Source: Protula sp. h YS-2021 (lineage: Eukaryota > Annelida > Polychaeta > Sabellida > Serpulidae). Taken from it: a DNA stretch of 64,000 nucleotides. Below the pieces are notes generated by a model that saw only the letters and a list, made by a program, of their open reading frames with translations, was not told the DNA's origin and ran no database searches. Shown piece by piece: positions 1-11,738 of the stretch (within the stretch, counting starts at the first letter, position 1; the number at the start of each line of letters is the position of its first letter). Position numbers and translations under genes: made by a program. The stretch lies in NCBI GenBank assembly GCA_949752745.1, contig OX457026.1, forward strand, positions 47,997,256 through 48,061,255. The letters are read 5' to 3'.

Positions 1-101
1 CAGTTTGATGTCTTAGTTTACAGTAGTTTGCATAGGTGGTTGTTGGAATGGCGCGCGCCTACCATTCAAACATGTGTTTGAATTATTTTTACGTCAAGCT
101 A

Positions 102-320
102 TTGTTCAACAAGTTGTTTAGCAATTGTACAACAATTGTTCAACAAGCTGTTGTTCAACATGTTCAACATGTTCAACAACATGTTCAACAAGTTCAACAT
201 GTTCAACATGTTCAACATGTTGTTGCACAAGTTTAACATGTTCAACATGTTGAACATGTTCAACTTATTCAACAACATGCTGTTTAACAAGTTGTTGTTC
301 AACAAGTTGTAGTTCAAGCA
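102..320. repeat. GTTCAACAT minisatellite
   Basis: A run of short units built on GTTCAACA(T/A), in 6-, 9- and 12-bp variants. Many units join as TTGTTCAACAA or ATGTTGAACAT, so the block is rich in self-complementary pairs and can be read as an ORF on both strands. Those frames are shadows of the repeat, not genes. Confidence 0.85.
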
Positions 321-738
321 AAGAAAAAAACAAGACATATGTTGAATAGGTTTATTAATACAGTTAAATACACTTAAATACACTTAAATACACATAGCTT
401 AAATCTATAACAATATTACAATATTTGTTGATTTACAAAGTCTTTATTATAAAGTTTAGTCAAATAAGTCTATTTTTCTACATCTGCTTCACTGTCATCC
501 ATATCACTTTCTTCGTCGCTGCTTTCATCTTCCTCCTCATCTAGAAGCTCTTCAAAGAATGCGTCGTTTCTTCTTATAGCCGCCTTTAGTATTTAGCTGA
601 TTATGAGTAGACAGGACAAGGTCAGTAAGTCCGTTCAAACGAGACTCCTGCCGTGGTTGCATATGAGGAAAGTTCATCTTTGAAGATTTGGAAATCGTGA
701 TGAAGCTTGTTTTGTGGCTGTATGACATGTTTGATGTG

Positions 739-1065
739 TTAGTTCAATGTTGATAAATCATCTAAGGAACCAAACATGAACTTTGTAGCATGCCCAATCA
801 TTGGCAAGACGGATCTGTGTTTACGCGATGGTGGATGAGTGACATGCTCCGGTATCAACTTGCTGATAGAGCGGACGATGTCACACAAGTGATTCGCAGG
901 AGAGTTCAGGCCAGAGACAATTTCGCTGGATATAGGATCCAGGAAATCGGAGACATTCCTGTTGGCTAGAGCATCTTCGAGCAGCTTGTCCGTGCAAGCA
1001 GAATCTGGTACTGGGAGATGGAGCGTGTGGTGCCATGTTGATTCGAAGCTGTTGACATGGGCCAC
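739..1065 (-). pseudogene. Env-like fusion-protein remnant of a gypsy/errantivirus-type element
   Basis: A 108-residue open frame that resembles the region around the cleavage site of baculovirus F / insect errantivirus Env proteins. It has a dibasic furin-type site (R-K-H-R), then a hydrophobic glycine-containing stretch and the F-G-S-L-D-D motif, which in the family follows the fusion peptide. It lies downstream (on the minus strand) of the integrase fragments, where env sits in env-carrying Ty3/gypsy elements. The frame is short: there is no signal peptide, no long ectodomain and no transmembrane anchor. It is therefore a broken relic. The family call rests on motif resemblance by eye. Confidence 0.55.
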
Positions 1066-1690
1066 GTGCCGGAATAGAACATCTTAGTTCAATCTCGCCA
1101 CCGGATCTGCTTGAGCCGCGATGCACAAAATGAGGAGGGTTCTTGTTATCATCTGTAATTTAAAATGCACCTATTTCTGTAACCGTAAATAGATTAGAGA
1201 ACATTAAAATTTGAAAGGAGAAATGCCTGAAATTAGAGCAAATTTGGAATTTAGACTCGAAAGGGTTGCTAACAGAGTGTCTCGGCACGTAGTCACTTTG
1301 GTCACCAGTGTAGGGGGTACAGCGCTGCAAGAGAAACAACTTTTGTGCTCTTAGCCTTAGTGGTTGCTCACTGCACAAATAGAATTATATTTTATATTTT
1401 ATGTATTATACGTGATAACACCTTTTATACTTATTACATGCAAATTTCTACATAGATATAGATATCTGTATTGTCTTCACACTCTTATTAAATACTTCTA
1501 GCGTTTCTTCTGTATTTTTGTACTAGAATACACTTTTGTTTCACTTGAACTTTAGCATTGCAGCTACTCTAGGAACATTTATTCTGTTTTCGTTGCTTTT
1601 TTAAATCTTTGTTAACATAGTATTTTGAATAAGTTTGGCTGGAACCATGCTTCTCTGAAGGGTAATTGGACGATCGCTACCTTGTACCTT
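1066..1690. other. No gene seen; non-coding tail of gypsy relic
   Basis: AT-rich sequence between the integrase C-terminal piece and the env-like piece. Short overlapping frames occur, but none has recognisable domain content. It may include decayed env N-terminal sequence. Confidence 0.4.
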
Positions 1691-1693
1691 AAC

Positions 1694-2389
1694 CTATACA
1701 TTACCCGTTTGTTTGTAGCCGGCGAGAACTTTCAGAATTCGCCCATTGCTCACTGAATTAACTGGATTGAGGGTGGCATCCTGCGCTGGTTGTGAGGCTT
1801 GCGCTACATGATCTGATCTTGGAATAAAGCGCTTCAGACGATTTGCATATAGTCGAGACGAGGTTGGCTCATTGTTGTCCACTCTTCAGAGACGGTAAGG
1901 ACCAGTATACAGAGGATCACGTTTCTTCGATCTACCTGTACGAGTAACATAGTTGCTCACGATTACATAATCGCCGTAATGAAATTTCTTGTCGTCGGCT
2001 GATCTATCATAGTACGATTTGGCTTCTGCTGCATGACGTTTTAGATTAGATTTGGTCAAACTACGACTAAGTTCAACGCTTTTTTTAGCAATTGCTCCAC
2101 GTAGTCCTGTAGGCCTTTGGAGTAATTTTTTATTAGGGACTAGGGAATTGTCCAGTGGGAGACTGCATTCGCGACCGAACAGTAAAAAATAGGGGGAGAA
2201 ATGGGTTGAGTTATTGGCGGGCGTAACGCGATAATTGAGCATAATCAGAGGAAGCACACGAGACCAGTTCGAATGGGATTTATCTGCTACTGCGCGTATA
2301 CATCGTGCTATTCTGGAATTTTGGCGTTCACAGATAGAGTTCGCTTGCGCATGGCAGGAAGATATATATGAACCTGTGTTCAATGCCAT
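1694..2389 (-). pseudogene. Ty3/gypsy integrase, C-terminal half
   Basis: Two adjacent segments (2389-1886 and 1882-1694) lie in the same frame with a TGA stop between them. The first begins near the end of the catalytic core with HAQANSICERQNSRIAR, matching the conserved HPQANG.VER.N block of retroviral-type integrases. It then has the FGRE(C)-S-L-P-L segment and a chromatin-binding-like G-D-Y-V module ending in G-P-Y-R-L. The second segment continues with the N-R-L-K-R-F tail expected after the GPY/F module. The first two acidic residues of the DDE triad are not in this piece. It is the 3' end of the pol gene of the element whose other parts lie at 2.5-9.9 kb. Confidence 0.75.
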
Positions 2390-2496
2390 AAGCTTTACAG
2401 AGTTCTTTTACCAAGGATGACTTGAAGTTTTTTGCTCGATCTGATACACGAGTTTTGAAACTGCCATATCGAGAAATGATTTCCCGATGGAGGGCA

Positions 2497-2724
2497 TCAG
2501 CTACTGTCTGTGCTCTCCTTTAAGGGAACTGCTTCGCTCCATTTAGAAAACGAGTCAACAAACAGTAGGATATATTTGAGACCTTCTGGATGTGCAGTTA
2601 TTGGGACTAGGATGTTACTACATGCCATCGTGTAAAACATCGGTGGGTGGAAGGGGACGTAATAGTGTTGGTCTCTGGTGATACGCGCGCTTTGCCTGTT
2701 GACATTTTTTCTATGACTGCACAA
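2497..2724 (-). pseudogene. Ty3/gypsy integrase, zinc-binding/core junction
   Basis: The frame carries the start of the integrase core, L-L-F-V-D-S-F-S-K-W-S-E-A, which is the family's V-D-x-F-S-K-W block containing the first catalytic Asp. The upstream residues are shared with every copy of the 1.7-kb array. Only here does the sequence continue into the true core instead of jumping back to RT. This marks the left-hand (original 3') edge of the tandem array. The frame stops soon after the core begins. Confidence 0.7.
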
Positions 2725-4365
2725 CCTTCTTAACGTCCTGGGACATTTTGTCCCATTCGTACTTCACGGCGATTGCGTCACCCGTTCGTTGTTCACCTTG
2801 GGGGGCTAATCGTTCGTGGTAGGCTTATAGTATGTCCTCGCGAAGCTCAGGAGGCACCATGATAACACATATGCTCCCAGGTATTTTGCCGTATTTGGAC
2901 TTATAAATGACTGCTTCTTTGCATAAGAGCTGAAAGCTTGGCATCGTCTGGGAGAATGTTGTGTTCTAGGCATGCCATAATGGGTCCACACCATATGGTA
3001 TCTTCTCGTTGCGAGACGGGCAATGACTTGGCTCTCAGGGCAAATATGCTGTATGTTCGAGTGCAACGGATATTTCTCCATTTGTATATACTGGGTCACC
3101 AGTTGACGTTGTTAGCGCTGTTGTGTTGTTGGATTCCAAGAAAACTGAATTGTGTGACTGTGCGTTGAGATGACGTATGCATGGTTGTTGATGTTATGGT
3201 GGGGAAGTCGATGTCATCATCTTGATCATCCGTCTGCTTATATTCACGACGGGACAGTGTATCTTCGGCATAGTTAGACTTCCCTTCAATGTACTTTGCG
3301 GAGTATTTAAATTGTTGTAGTTGGAAAGACCATTTTGCAAGTTTGCCTTTGCTTGCACCGTTATTGAGCAGGTGAAGCGCGGCAGTGTTGTCTGTGTAAA
3401 GCAGGAATTCAATGTTGCGTGCGTTATTTTGTTCTAAGTACTTTCGGTAGAAGTTGCAACCGGCAACAATAGCAAGAGCTTCCTTTTCGTAAGTAGGCCA
3501 GTTTCTTTCGTGTCGTCGGATGGCTCTTCCGCCAAATCTCTATTCTGATCATCTTTCTGGGCTAGGACATAACTGATAGAAAAATCGTTACCATCAGTGT
3601 AAACTTATAAATGGCTTGTTAAAACTTGGCATATATAGCATTGGGTCAGAAGTTAATGAGATTTTATGTTACTTGAAGGCTGCTTCACATTCTTCCGTCC
3701 ACTGAAATTCAACGTCTTTTTGGGCTAGTCTAGAGATCAGGGCTGCTAATTTCGAGTAATTTTTAATACATTTTCGATAATAGTTGCACATTCCTAAGAA
3801 TTGTTGGATCTTTTTGACTGACGTAGGACGAGGAAACGTTTTCACTGCTTCAGTATTTGAAGGTGCGGTACGGATTCCATCACCTGAGATAATGTGACCT
3901 AAGTACTTTACTGACTGAACGGCGAAGTTACACTTCGCAACGTTTAATTTCATAGTTTAATAGACAACGTTCGATGCGTCGCGAAGGCGGTTTTATGACG
4001 TGTGTTAGGGTCTAAAGGGATGTTCCTAAATGCGTTTTTGACGTTAAGCGTTGAGAAGAACGTTGCCTGTTTGGCTGCGATTTCTTCTAAGACCGTGTCG
4101 ATGTCCGGTAAAACCTGAACTGCGAGCGTGAGTAATTTGTTGAGTTTTCGATAATCAACAACAAATCGATAGGATCCATCACGTTTTCTGACAAGTAGAC
4201 ATGGAGAGGACCAACAGGAAGTACTTTACTGTATGATATCGTCGTCTAGCATTTTGTCTAAAATCTTGCCCATTTCTTCACGCATTGCTGGGGTTGTTTT
4301 GTAAGGGTGTTGCTGGACAGGTTTAGCGTTTCCTGTGTCAAGTGAATACTCGTAACCTTTACAAT
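2620..4365 (-). pseudogene. gypsy pol array, copy A (RT-RNaseH-IN zinc finger)
   Basis: Read on the minus strand: RT N-terminal fingers near 4335-4190, a palm fragment, then the thumb/connection region (3953-3669, starting M-K-L-N-V-A-K-C-N-F). RNase H follows (~3660-3230), then the H2C2 zinc-binding region of integrase (~3100-2800). Copy A keeps about 125 bp of RNase H C-terminal sequence (around 3257-3376) that the other copies have lost. It has instead lost about 60 bp in the zinc-finger part near 2900. The YxDD box is missing (see findings). It is non-functional. Confidence 0.8.
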
Positions 4366-6075
4366 GACCGAGGATGTTAGTATATGCCATCGTGTAAAAT
4401 ATCGGTGGGTGGAAGGGAACGTAATAGTGTTGGTCTCTGGTTATACGCGCGCTTTGTCTGTTGACATTTTTTTGTATGACTGCACAACCTTCTTAACGTC
4501 CTGGGACATTTTGTCCCATTCGTATGTCACGGCGATTGCGTCACCCGTTCGTTGTTTACCTTGGGGGGCTAATCGTTCGCGGTAGGCTTATAGTATGTCC
4601 TCGCGAAGCTCAGGAGGCACCATGATAACACATATGCTCCCAGGTATTTTGCCGTATTTGGACTTAGCTAAGCGAGCTTCTTTGTATCGGATAAGCACAC
4701 TGTTGTCATCTAGAGCATATAAATGACTGCTTCTTTGCATAAGAGCTTGAAGCTTGGCATCGTCTCAGAGAATGCTGCGTTCAAGGCATGCCATAATGGG
4801 TCCACACCATATGGTATCTTCTCGTTGCGAGACGGACAATGACTTGGCTCTCAGGGCAAATATGCTGTATGTTCGAGTGCAACGGATATTTCTCCATTTG
4901 TATATACTGGGTCACCAGTTGACGTTGTTAGCGCTGTTGTGTTGTTGGATTCCAAGAAAACTGAATTGTGTGACTGTGCGTTGAGATGGCGTATGCATGG
5001 TTGTTGATGTTATGGTGGGGAAGTCGATGGCATCATCTTGATCATCCGTCTGCTTATATTCACGACGGGACGGAGCAGGTGAAGCGCGGCAGTGTTGTCT
5101 GTGTAAAGCAGGAATTCAATGTTGCGTGCGTTATTTTGTTCTAAGTACTTTCGGTAGAAGTTGCAACCGGCAACAATAGCAAGAGCTTCCTTTTCGTAAG
5201 TAGGCCAGTTTCTTTCGTGTCGTCGGATGGCTCTTCCGCCAAATCTCTATTCTGATCATCTTTCTGGGCTAGGACATAACTGATAGAAAAATCGTTACCA
5301 TCAGTGTAAACTTATAAATGGCTTGTTAAAACTTGGCATATATAGCATTGGGTCAGAAGTTAATGAGATTTTATGTTACTTGAAGGCTGCTTCACATTCT
5401 TCCGTCCACTGAAATTCAACGTCTTTTTGGGCTAGTCTAGAGATCAGGGCTGCTAATTTCGAGTAATTTTTAATACATTTTCGATAATAGTTGCACATTC
5501 CTAAGAATTGTTGGATCTTTTTGACTGACGTAGGACGAGGAAACGTTTTCACTGCTTCAGTATTTGAAGGTGCGGTACGGATTCCATCACCTGAGATAAT
5601 GTGACCTAAGTACTTTACTGACTGAACGGCGAAGTTACACTTCGCAACGTTTAATTTCATAGTTTAATAGACAACGTTCGATGCGTCGCGAAGGCGGTTT
5701 ATGACGTGTGTTAGGGTCTAAAGGGATGTTCCAAAATGCGTTTTTGACGTTAAGCGTTGAGAAGAACGTTGCCTGTTTGGCTGCGATTTCTTCTAAGACC
5801 GTGTCGATGTCCGGTAAAACCTGAACTGCGAGCGTGAGTAATTTGTTGAGCTTTCGATAATCAACAACAAATCGATAGGATCCATCACGTTTTCTGACAA
5901 GTAGACATGGAGAGGACCAACAGGAAGTACTTTACTGTATGATATCGTCGTCTAGCATTTTGTCTAAAAGCTTGTCAATTTCTTCACGCATTGCTGGGGT
6001 TGTTTTGTAAGGGCGTTGCTGGACAGGTTTAGCGTTTCCTGTGTCAAGTGAATACTCGTAACCTTTACAGTGACC
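4366..6075 (-). pseudogene. gypsy pol array, copy B
   Basis: Second unit of the tandem array, with the same domain order as copy A. It shares the RT core deletion, and with later copies it shares the RNase H deletion near 5072. At about 5698 it has lost one T in the stretch after the deleted RT core, compared with the other copies. The RT finger block (…S-L-D-T-G-N-A-K-P-V-Q-Q…) directly follows the integrase block …A-Y-T-N-I in one continuous frame at the unit junction near 6075. The result is a chimeric integrase-to-RT reading frame. Confidence 0.8.
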
Positions 6076-7780
6076 GAGGATGTTAGTATATGCTATCGTG
6101 TAAAATATCGGTGGGTGGAAGGGGACGTAATAGTGTTGGTCTCTGGTTATACGCGCGCTTTGTCTCTTGACATTTTTTGTATGACTGCACAACCTTCTTA
6201 ACGTCCTGGGACATTTTGTCCCATTCGTACTTCACGGCGATTGCGTCACCCGTTCGTTGTTCACCATGGGGTCTAATCGTTTGTGGTAGGCTTATAGTAT
6301 GTCCTCGCGAAGCTCAGGAGGCACCATTATAACACATATGCTCCCGGGTATTTTGCCGTATTTGGACTTAGCTAAGCGAGCTTCTTTGTATCGGATAAGC
6401 ACACCGTTGTCATCTAGAGCATATAAATGACTGCTTCTTTGCATAAGAGCTGAAAGCTTGGCATCGTCTGGGAGAATGTTGTGTTCTAGGCATGCCATAA
6501 TGGGTCCACACCATATGGTATCTTCTCGTTGCGAGACGGGCAATGACTTGGCTCTCAGGGCAAATATGCTGTATGTTCGAGTGCAACGGATATTTCTCCA
6601 TTTGTATATACTGGGTCACCAGTTGACGTTGTTAGCGCTGTTGTGTTGTTGGATTCCAAGAAAACTGAATTGTGTGACTGTGCGTTGAGATGGCGTATGC
6701 ATGGTTGTTGATGTTATGGTGGGGAAGTCGATGTCATCATCTTGATCATCCGTCTGCTTATATTAACGACGGGACGGAGCAGGTGAAGCGCGGCAGTGTT
6801 GTCTGTGTAAAGCAGGAATTCAATGTTGCGTGCGTTATTTTGTTCTAAGTACTTTCGGTAGAAGTTGCAACCGGCAACAATAGCAAGAGCTTCCTTTTCG
6901 TAAGTAGGCCAGTTTCTTTCGTGTCGTCGGATGGCTCTTCCGCCAAATCTCTATTCTGATCATCTTTCTGGGCTAGGACATAACTGATAGAAAAATCGTT
7001 ACCATCAGTGTAAACTTATAAATGGCTTGTTAAAACTTGGCATATATAGCATTGGGTCAGAAGTTAATGAGATTTTATGTTGCTTGAAGGCTGCTTCACA
7101 TTCTTCCGTCCACTGAAATTCAACGTCTTTTTGGGTTAGTCTAGAGATCAGGGCTGCTAATTTCGAGTAATTTTTAATACATTTTCGATAATAGTTGCAC
7201 ATTTCTAAGAATTGTTGGATCTTTTTGACTGACGTAGGACGAGGAAACGTTTTCACTGCTTCAGTATTTGAAGGTGCGGTACGGATTCCATCACCTGAGA
7301 TAATGTGACCTAAGTACTTTACTGACTGAACGGCGAAGTTACACTTCGCAACGTTTAATTTCATAGTTTAATAGACAACGTTCGATGCGTCGCGAAGGCG
7401 GTTTTATGACGTGTGTTAGGGTCTAAAGGGATGTTCCAAAATGCGTTTTTGACGTTAAGCGTTGAGAAGAACGTTGCCTGTTTGGCTGCGATTTCTTCTA
7501 AGACCGTGTCGATGTCCGGTAAAACCTGAACTGCGAGCGTGAGTAATTTGTTGAGCTTTCGATAATCAACAACAAATCGATAGGATCCATCACGTTTTCT
7601 GACAAGTAGACATGGAGAGGACCAACAGGAAGTACTTTACTGTATGATATCGTCGTCTAGCATTTTGTCTAAAAGCTTGTCAATTTCTTCACGCATTGCT
7701 GGGGTTGTTTTGTAAGGGCGTTGCTGGACAGGTTTAGCGTTTCCTGTGTCAAGTGAATACTCGTAACCTTTACAGTGACC
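6076..7780 (-). pseudogene. gypsy pol array, copy C
   Basis: Third tandem unit, 1705 bp. Its open segments encode the same proteins as copy D (RT thumb/RNaseH 7364-7005; zinc-finger part 6543-6292; fused IN-to-RT start 6192-5932). I found no difference from copy D by eye. It has the same RT core deletion as all other copies. Confidence 0.8.
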
Positions 7781-9485
7781 GAGGATGTTAGTATATGCTA
7801 TCGTGTAAAATATCGGTGGGTGGAAGGGGACGTAATAGTGTTGGTCTCTGGTTATACGCGCGCTTTGTCTCTTGACATTTTTTGTATGACTGCACAACCT
7901 TCTTAACGTCCTGGGACATTTTGTCCCATTCGTACTTCACGGCGATTGCGTCACCCGTTCGTTGTTCACCATGGGGTCTAATCGTTTGTGGTAGGCTTAT
8001 AGTATGTCCTCGCGAAGCTCAGGAGGCACCATTATAACACATATGCTCCCGGGTATTTTGCCGTATTTGGACTTAGCTAAGCGAGCTTCTTTGTATCGGA
8101 TAAGCACACCGTTGTCATCTAGAGCATATAAATGACTGCTTCTTTGCATAAGAGCTGAAAGCTTGGCATCGTCTGGGAGAATGTTGTGTTCTAGGCATGC
8201 CATAATGGGTCCACACCATATGGTATCTTCTCGTTGCGAGACGGGCAATGACTTGGCTCTCAGGGCAAATATGCTGTATGTTCGAGTGCAACGGATATTT
8301 CTCCATTTGTATATACTGGGTCACCAGTTGACGTTGTTAGCGCTGTTGTGTTGTTGGATTCCAAGAAAACTGAATTGTGTGACTGTGCGTTGAGATGGCG
8401 TATGCATGGTTGTTGATGTTATGGTGGGGAAGTCGATGTCATCATCTTGATCATCCGTCTGCTTATATTAACGACGGGACGGAGCAGGTGAAGCGCGGCA
8501 GTGTTGTCTGTGTAAAGCAGGAATTCAATGTTGCGTGCGTTATTTTGTTCTAAGTACTTTCGGTAGAAGTTGCAACCGGCAACAATAGCAAGAGCTTCCT
8601 TTTCGTAAGTAGGCCAGTTTCTTTCGTGTCGTCGGATGGCTCTTCCGCCAAATCTCTATTCTGATCATCTTTCTGGGCTAGGACATAACTGATAGAAAAA
8701 TCGTTACCATCAGTGTAAACTTATAAATGGCTTGTTAAAACTTGGCATATATAGCATTGGGTCAGAAGTTAATGAGATTTTATGTTGCTTGAAGGCTGCT
8801 TCACATTCTTCCGTCCACTGAAATTCAACGTCTTTTTGGGTTAGTCTAGAGATCAGGGCTGCTAATTTCGAGTAATTTTTAATACATTTTCGATAATAGT
8901 TGCACATTTCTAAGAATTGTTGGATCTTTTTGACTGACGTAGGACGAGGAAACGTTTTCACTGCTTCAGTATTTGAAGGTGCGGTACGGATTCCATCACC
9001 TGAGATAATGTGACCTAAGTACTTTACTGACTGAACGGCGAAGTTACACTTCGCAACGTTTAATTTCATAGTTTAATAGACAACGTTCGATGCGTCGCGA
9101 AGGCGGTTTTATGACGTGTGTTAGGGTCTAAAGGGATGTTCCAAAATGCGTTTTTGACGTTAAGCGTTGAGAAGAACGTTGCCTGTTTGGCTGCGATTTC
9201 TTCTAAGACCGTGTCGATGTCCGGTAAAACCTGAACTGCGAGCGTGAGTAATTTGTTGAGCTTTCGATAATCAACAACAAATCGATAGGATCCATCACGT
9301 TTTCTGACAAGTAGACATGGAGAGGACCAACAGGAAGTACTTTACTGTATGATATCGTCGTCTAGCATTTTGTCTAAAAGCTTGTCAATTTCTTCACGCA
9401 TTGCTGGGGTTGTTTTGTAAGGGCGTTGCTGGACAGGTTTAGCGTTTCCTGTGTCAAGTGAATACTCGTAACCTTTACAGTGACC
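7781..9485 (-). pseudogene. gypsy pol array, copy D
   Basis: Fourth tandem unit, exactly 1705 bp downstream of copy C and apparently identical to it. It contains the RT fingers (9498-9342 region), the truncated palm, the thumb/RNase H (9069-8710) and the integrase zinc-finger part (8248-7997). Near-identity of C and D points to a recent unequal exchange or to a repeated assembly segment. Confidence 0.8.
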
Positions 9486-9944
9486 GAGGATGTTAGTATA
9501 TGCTATCGTGTAAAATATCGGTGGGTGGAAGGGGACGTAATAGTGTTGGTCTCTGGTTATACGCGCGCTTTGTCTCTTGACATTTTTTGTATGACTGCAC
9601 AACCTTCTTAACGTCCTGGGACATTTTGTCCCATTCGTACTTCACGGCGATTGCGTCACCCGTTCGTTGTTCACCATGGGGGGCTAATCGTTTGTGGTAG
9701 GCTTATAGTATGTCTCGCAAAGCTCAGGAGGCACCATTATAACACATATGCTCCCGGGTATTTTGCCGTATTTGGACTTAGCTAAGCGAGCTTCTTTGTA
9801 TCGGATAAGCACACCGTTGTCATCTAGAGCATATAAATGACTGCTTCTTTGCATAAGAGCTGAAAGCTTGGCATCGTCTGGGAGAATGTTGTGTTCTAGG
9901 CATGCCATAATGGGTCCACACCATATTGTATCTTCTCGTTGCGA
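9486..9944 (-). pseudogene. gypsy pol array, partial copy E (integrase zinc finger)
   Basis: Partial fifth unit. It holds the H2C2 region (9968-9684) and the run-up to the next junction, then breaks off at about 9944 into unrelated sequence. The expected 5' parts of the element (gag, protease, intact RT and a left LTR) are not recognisable beyond this point. Confidence 0.7.
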
Positions 9945-10705
9945 GAAGGTACAGATATAGCCCAACATTTTCCCTCTGTTATAAAATATTTTAGGGTTCG
10001 AATCGAGGATTTGTCACAATGAAGGTTTATAAATAGAGTACCGATTCACATCTTGCTTGTTCAAGTGGAGCTGAACAACGATAGATCACAGATTCACTGA
10101 CGCCACCAAGAAGAATCTTGACTCCGAAGCCTTATCTGTTATTTACAGAAAGTGGAAAGAAACATGTGTGCGACGACGCCAGAGCAAGTTGCAAGGACAT
10201 GGACGTTGACCTACTCTACAGATGGAACTGAAAAACAACTGAGACATACCGACGCCATCATAAAGCCGCCCTTCAAGCTCAGCGGCTACACCCAACCCTG
10301 CAGCGGTATTAAAAACTGTACTCACCTTAAGGAGCTGTGTGCTGCCGCGCTGCTACGGCTGTCACTGCCTACTTCAGGGAAACGCTGCACCAGCCAGCGC
10401 ACCCACTCACATCTCTATCCGAAATGTGACGTGAAACCTATGATATATAATATCCTAAAAACATTTATTCAACACTATCTTGAATCTTCATTAGCTCTGT
10501 GTTTTTATCCTTATTCCGTAAAATATATATACCACTCTTGCTTGTGTAAATACTGACATAAATGATGAATACGACTGTGCCTTCTTCGACATTGCGACCG
10601 ATACCAACGTCTCTGTCGGCAACCTCTCTATAATCAGTAACATAATGATGGTGGTATATTTAGGTGGTAGAAATATGGTATATATATGGTGGAAAAGCCA
10701 ATTTG
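9945..10705. other. Unassigned sequence at the gypsy 5' edge
   Basis: No recognisable domain. A 134-residue open frame on the plus strand (10152-10556) has no motif I know, and its amino-acid make-up gives no support. A TATA-like TTTATAAATA lies near 10027. The stretch could be decayed LTR or leader sequence of the gypsy relic, but no matching second LTR was found. Confidence 0.3.
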
Positions 10706-10710
10706 GACTT

Positions 10711-11075
10711 CAGGGTTCGAAATTAACGGTGGCGAGGTGGCGATTTTCCACCAGTTTTGACATTTTGCCACCAGAAAAAAATCATGGTGGTGAAATTTTG
10801 AGGCCAGAAAACCTGAGGAAAACATAGTTCACAAATTTAAACAATTTTCTTTTCATAAATAACATTATTAACTGGTAAACAGGCGATCTTCAAGTTGTTA
10901 GATTAACACTGTACCAGTTTATTGATAATAAACAATGGAGCGCTTATTTGACTTGTTGTTTTCATGTTGTTGCCAGTTGGCCACTTTCTCCATGAGTCAC
11001 CTCAATTTCGCCACCAGAACAGAACGTTGGCGGCGACTACCGCCACCATGCCAAAAGACCGAAGTTCGAGCCCTG
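10711..11075. mobile_element. Small non-autonomous hAT-like element
   Basis: A 365-bp element with imperfect terminal inverted repeats, CAGGGTTCGAAATTAACG at the left and CGAAGTTCGAGCCCTG at the right. It is flanked by the 5-bp direct repeat GACTT (10706-10710 and 11076-11080). The CAGGG...CCCTG ends fit hAT-type elements. It has no coding capacity. Confidence 0.7.
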
Positions 11076-11497
11076 GACTTCTGATCCAAATAACCAGCTA
11101 CACGCGGAAGATTTTCAATGGTTTGTGCAGGGTAAAAACAAAGATTTTTGGTAACAGTGATAGTGACGTGTGGGTAAAAACAAACATTCGAAAAAAACAA
11201 AGTGCAATTTAGCTCATTGGTGTTTCCAGCTTTACCCGATTGCCAAAAAGCGGCGAAATGGGTGTGTCAAAATCCTGCATTTTCATCGACAAACTTCGAG
11301 AAAATATACAAAAATCCCCAAATTTAAGGAGACCGCCGCCTTGAGTCGCACGCCTTGCTGGAACAAATCGGGACCTCCGATTTTGTTATATTTTATACGT
11401 TATTTTTGAATATTAAATGCAAAATCAATTGAAATATCTTTTCTTTAAATATAAATTTGTACCATAAATTGTGGGAAAATGTTAACGTTGGCAATTG

Positions 11498-11738
11498 CAG
11501 GGTTGAGACTTCGTAAAATTTTCTGGTCGCCCTTCGGGCGACCAACTTTAAAGATTTAGTCATCCGGCACAAAAGTTAGTCGCCCGGCGCAATTTTTGCA
11601 AAATTTGTCTAGCCCGTCTCACATGAAAAAAAAACAACAACAAAATGAAAATTTATTTATCTGAAAATACTCAGAAAAAAAGTTGGTCGCCCGAGCCAAA
11701 AGTTGGTCGCCACGGGCGACCGCGAAATCTCAACCCTG
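11498..11738. mobile_element. Small CAGGG-ended MITE with internal hairpins
   Basis: A 241-bp element with terminal inverted repeats CAGGGTTGAGA / TCTCAACCCTG and the 6-bp direct repeat CAATTG on both sides (11492-11497 and 11739-11744). Near each end it holds GGTCGCC / GGGCGACC sequences. One forms the near-perfect hairpin GGTCGCCCTTCGGGCGACC at 11526-11544. hAT-type by its ends; no coding capacity. Confidence 0.75.

Noticed and set aside
120..330. CRISPR-like regular repeats near the left edge
   Set aside because: The units are adjacent without spacers and vary in length. It is a minisatellite in animal DNA.
2938..8393. Repeated 76-residue plus-strand ORF (M-A-S-S-G-R-M-L-C…)
   Set aside because: It recurs only because the gypsy array is tandem, and it is antisense to the integrase zinc-finger coding frame.
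10152..10556. 134-residue plus-strand ORF
   Set aside because: No motif, no family resemblance and no phase-matched exons around it. Listed only as unassigned sequence.
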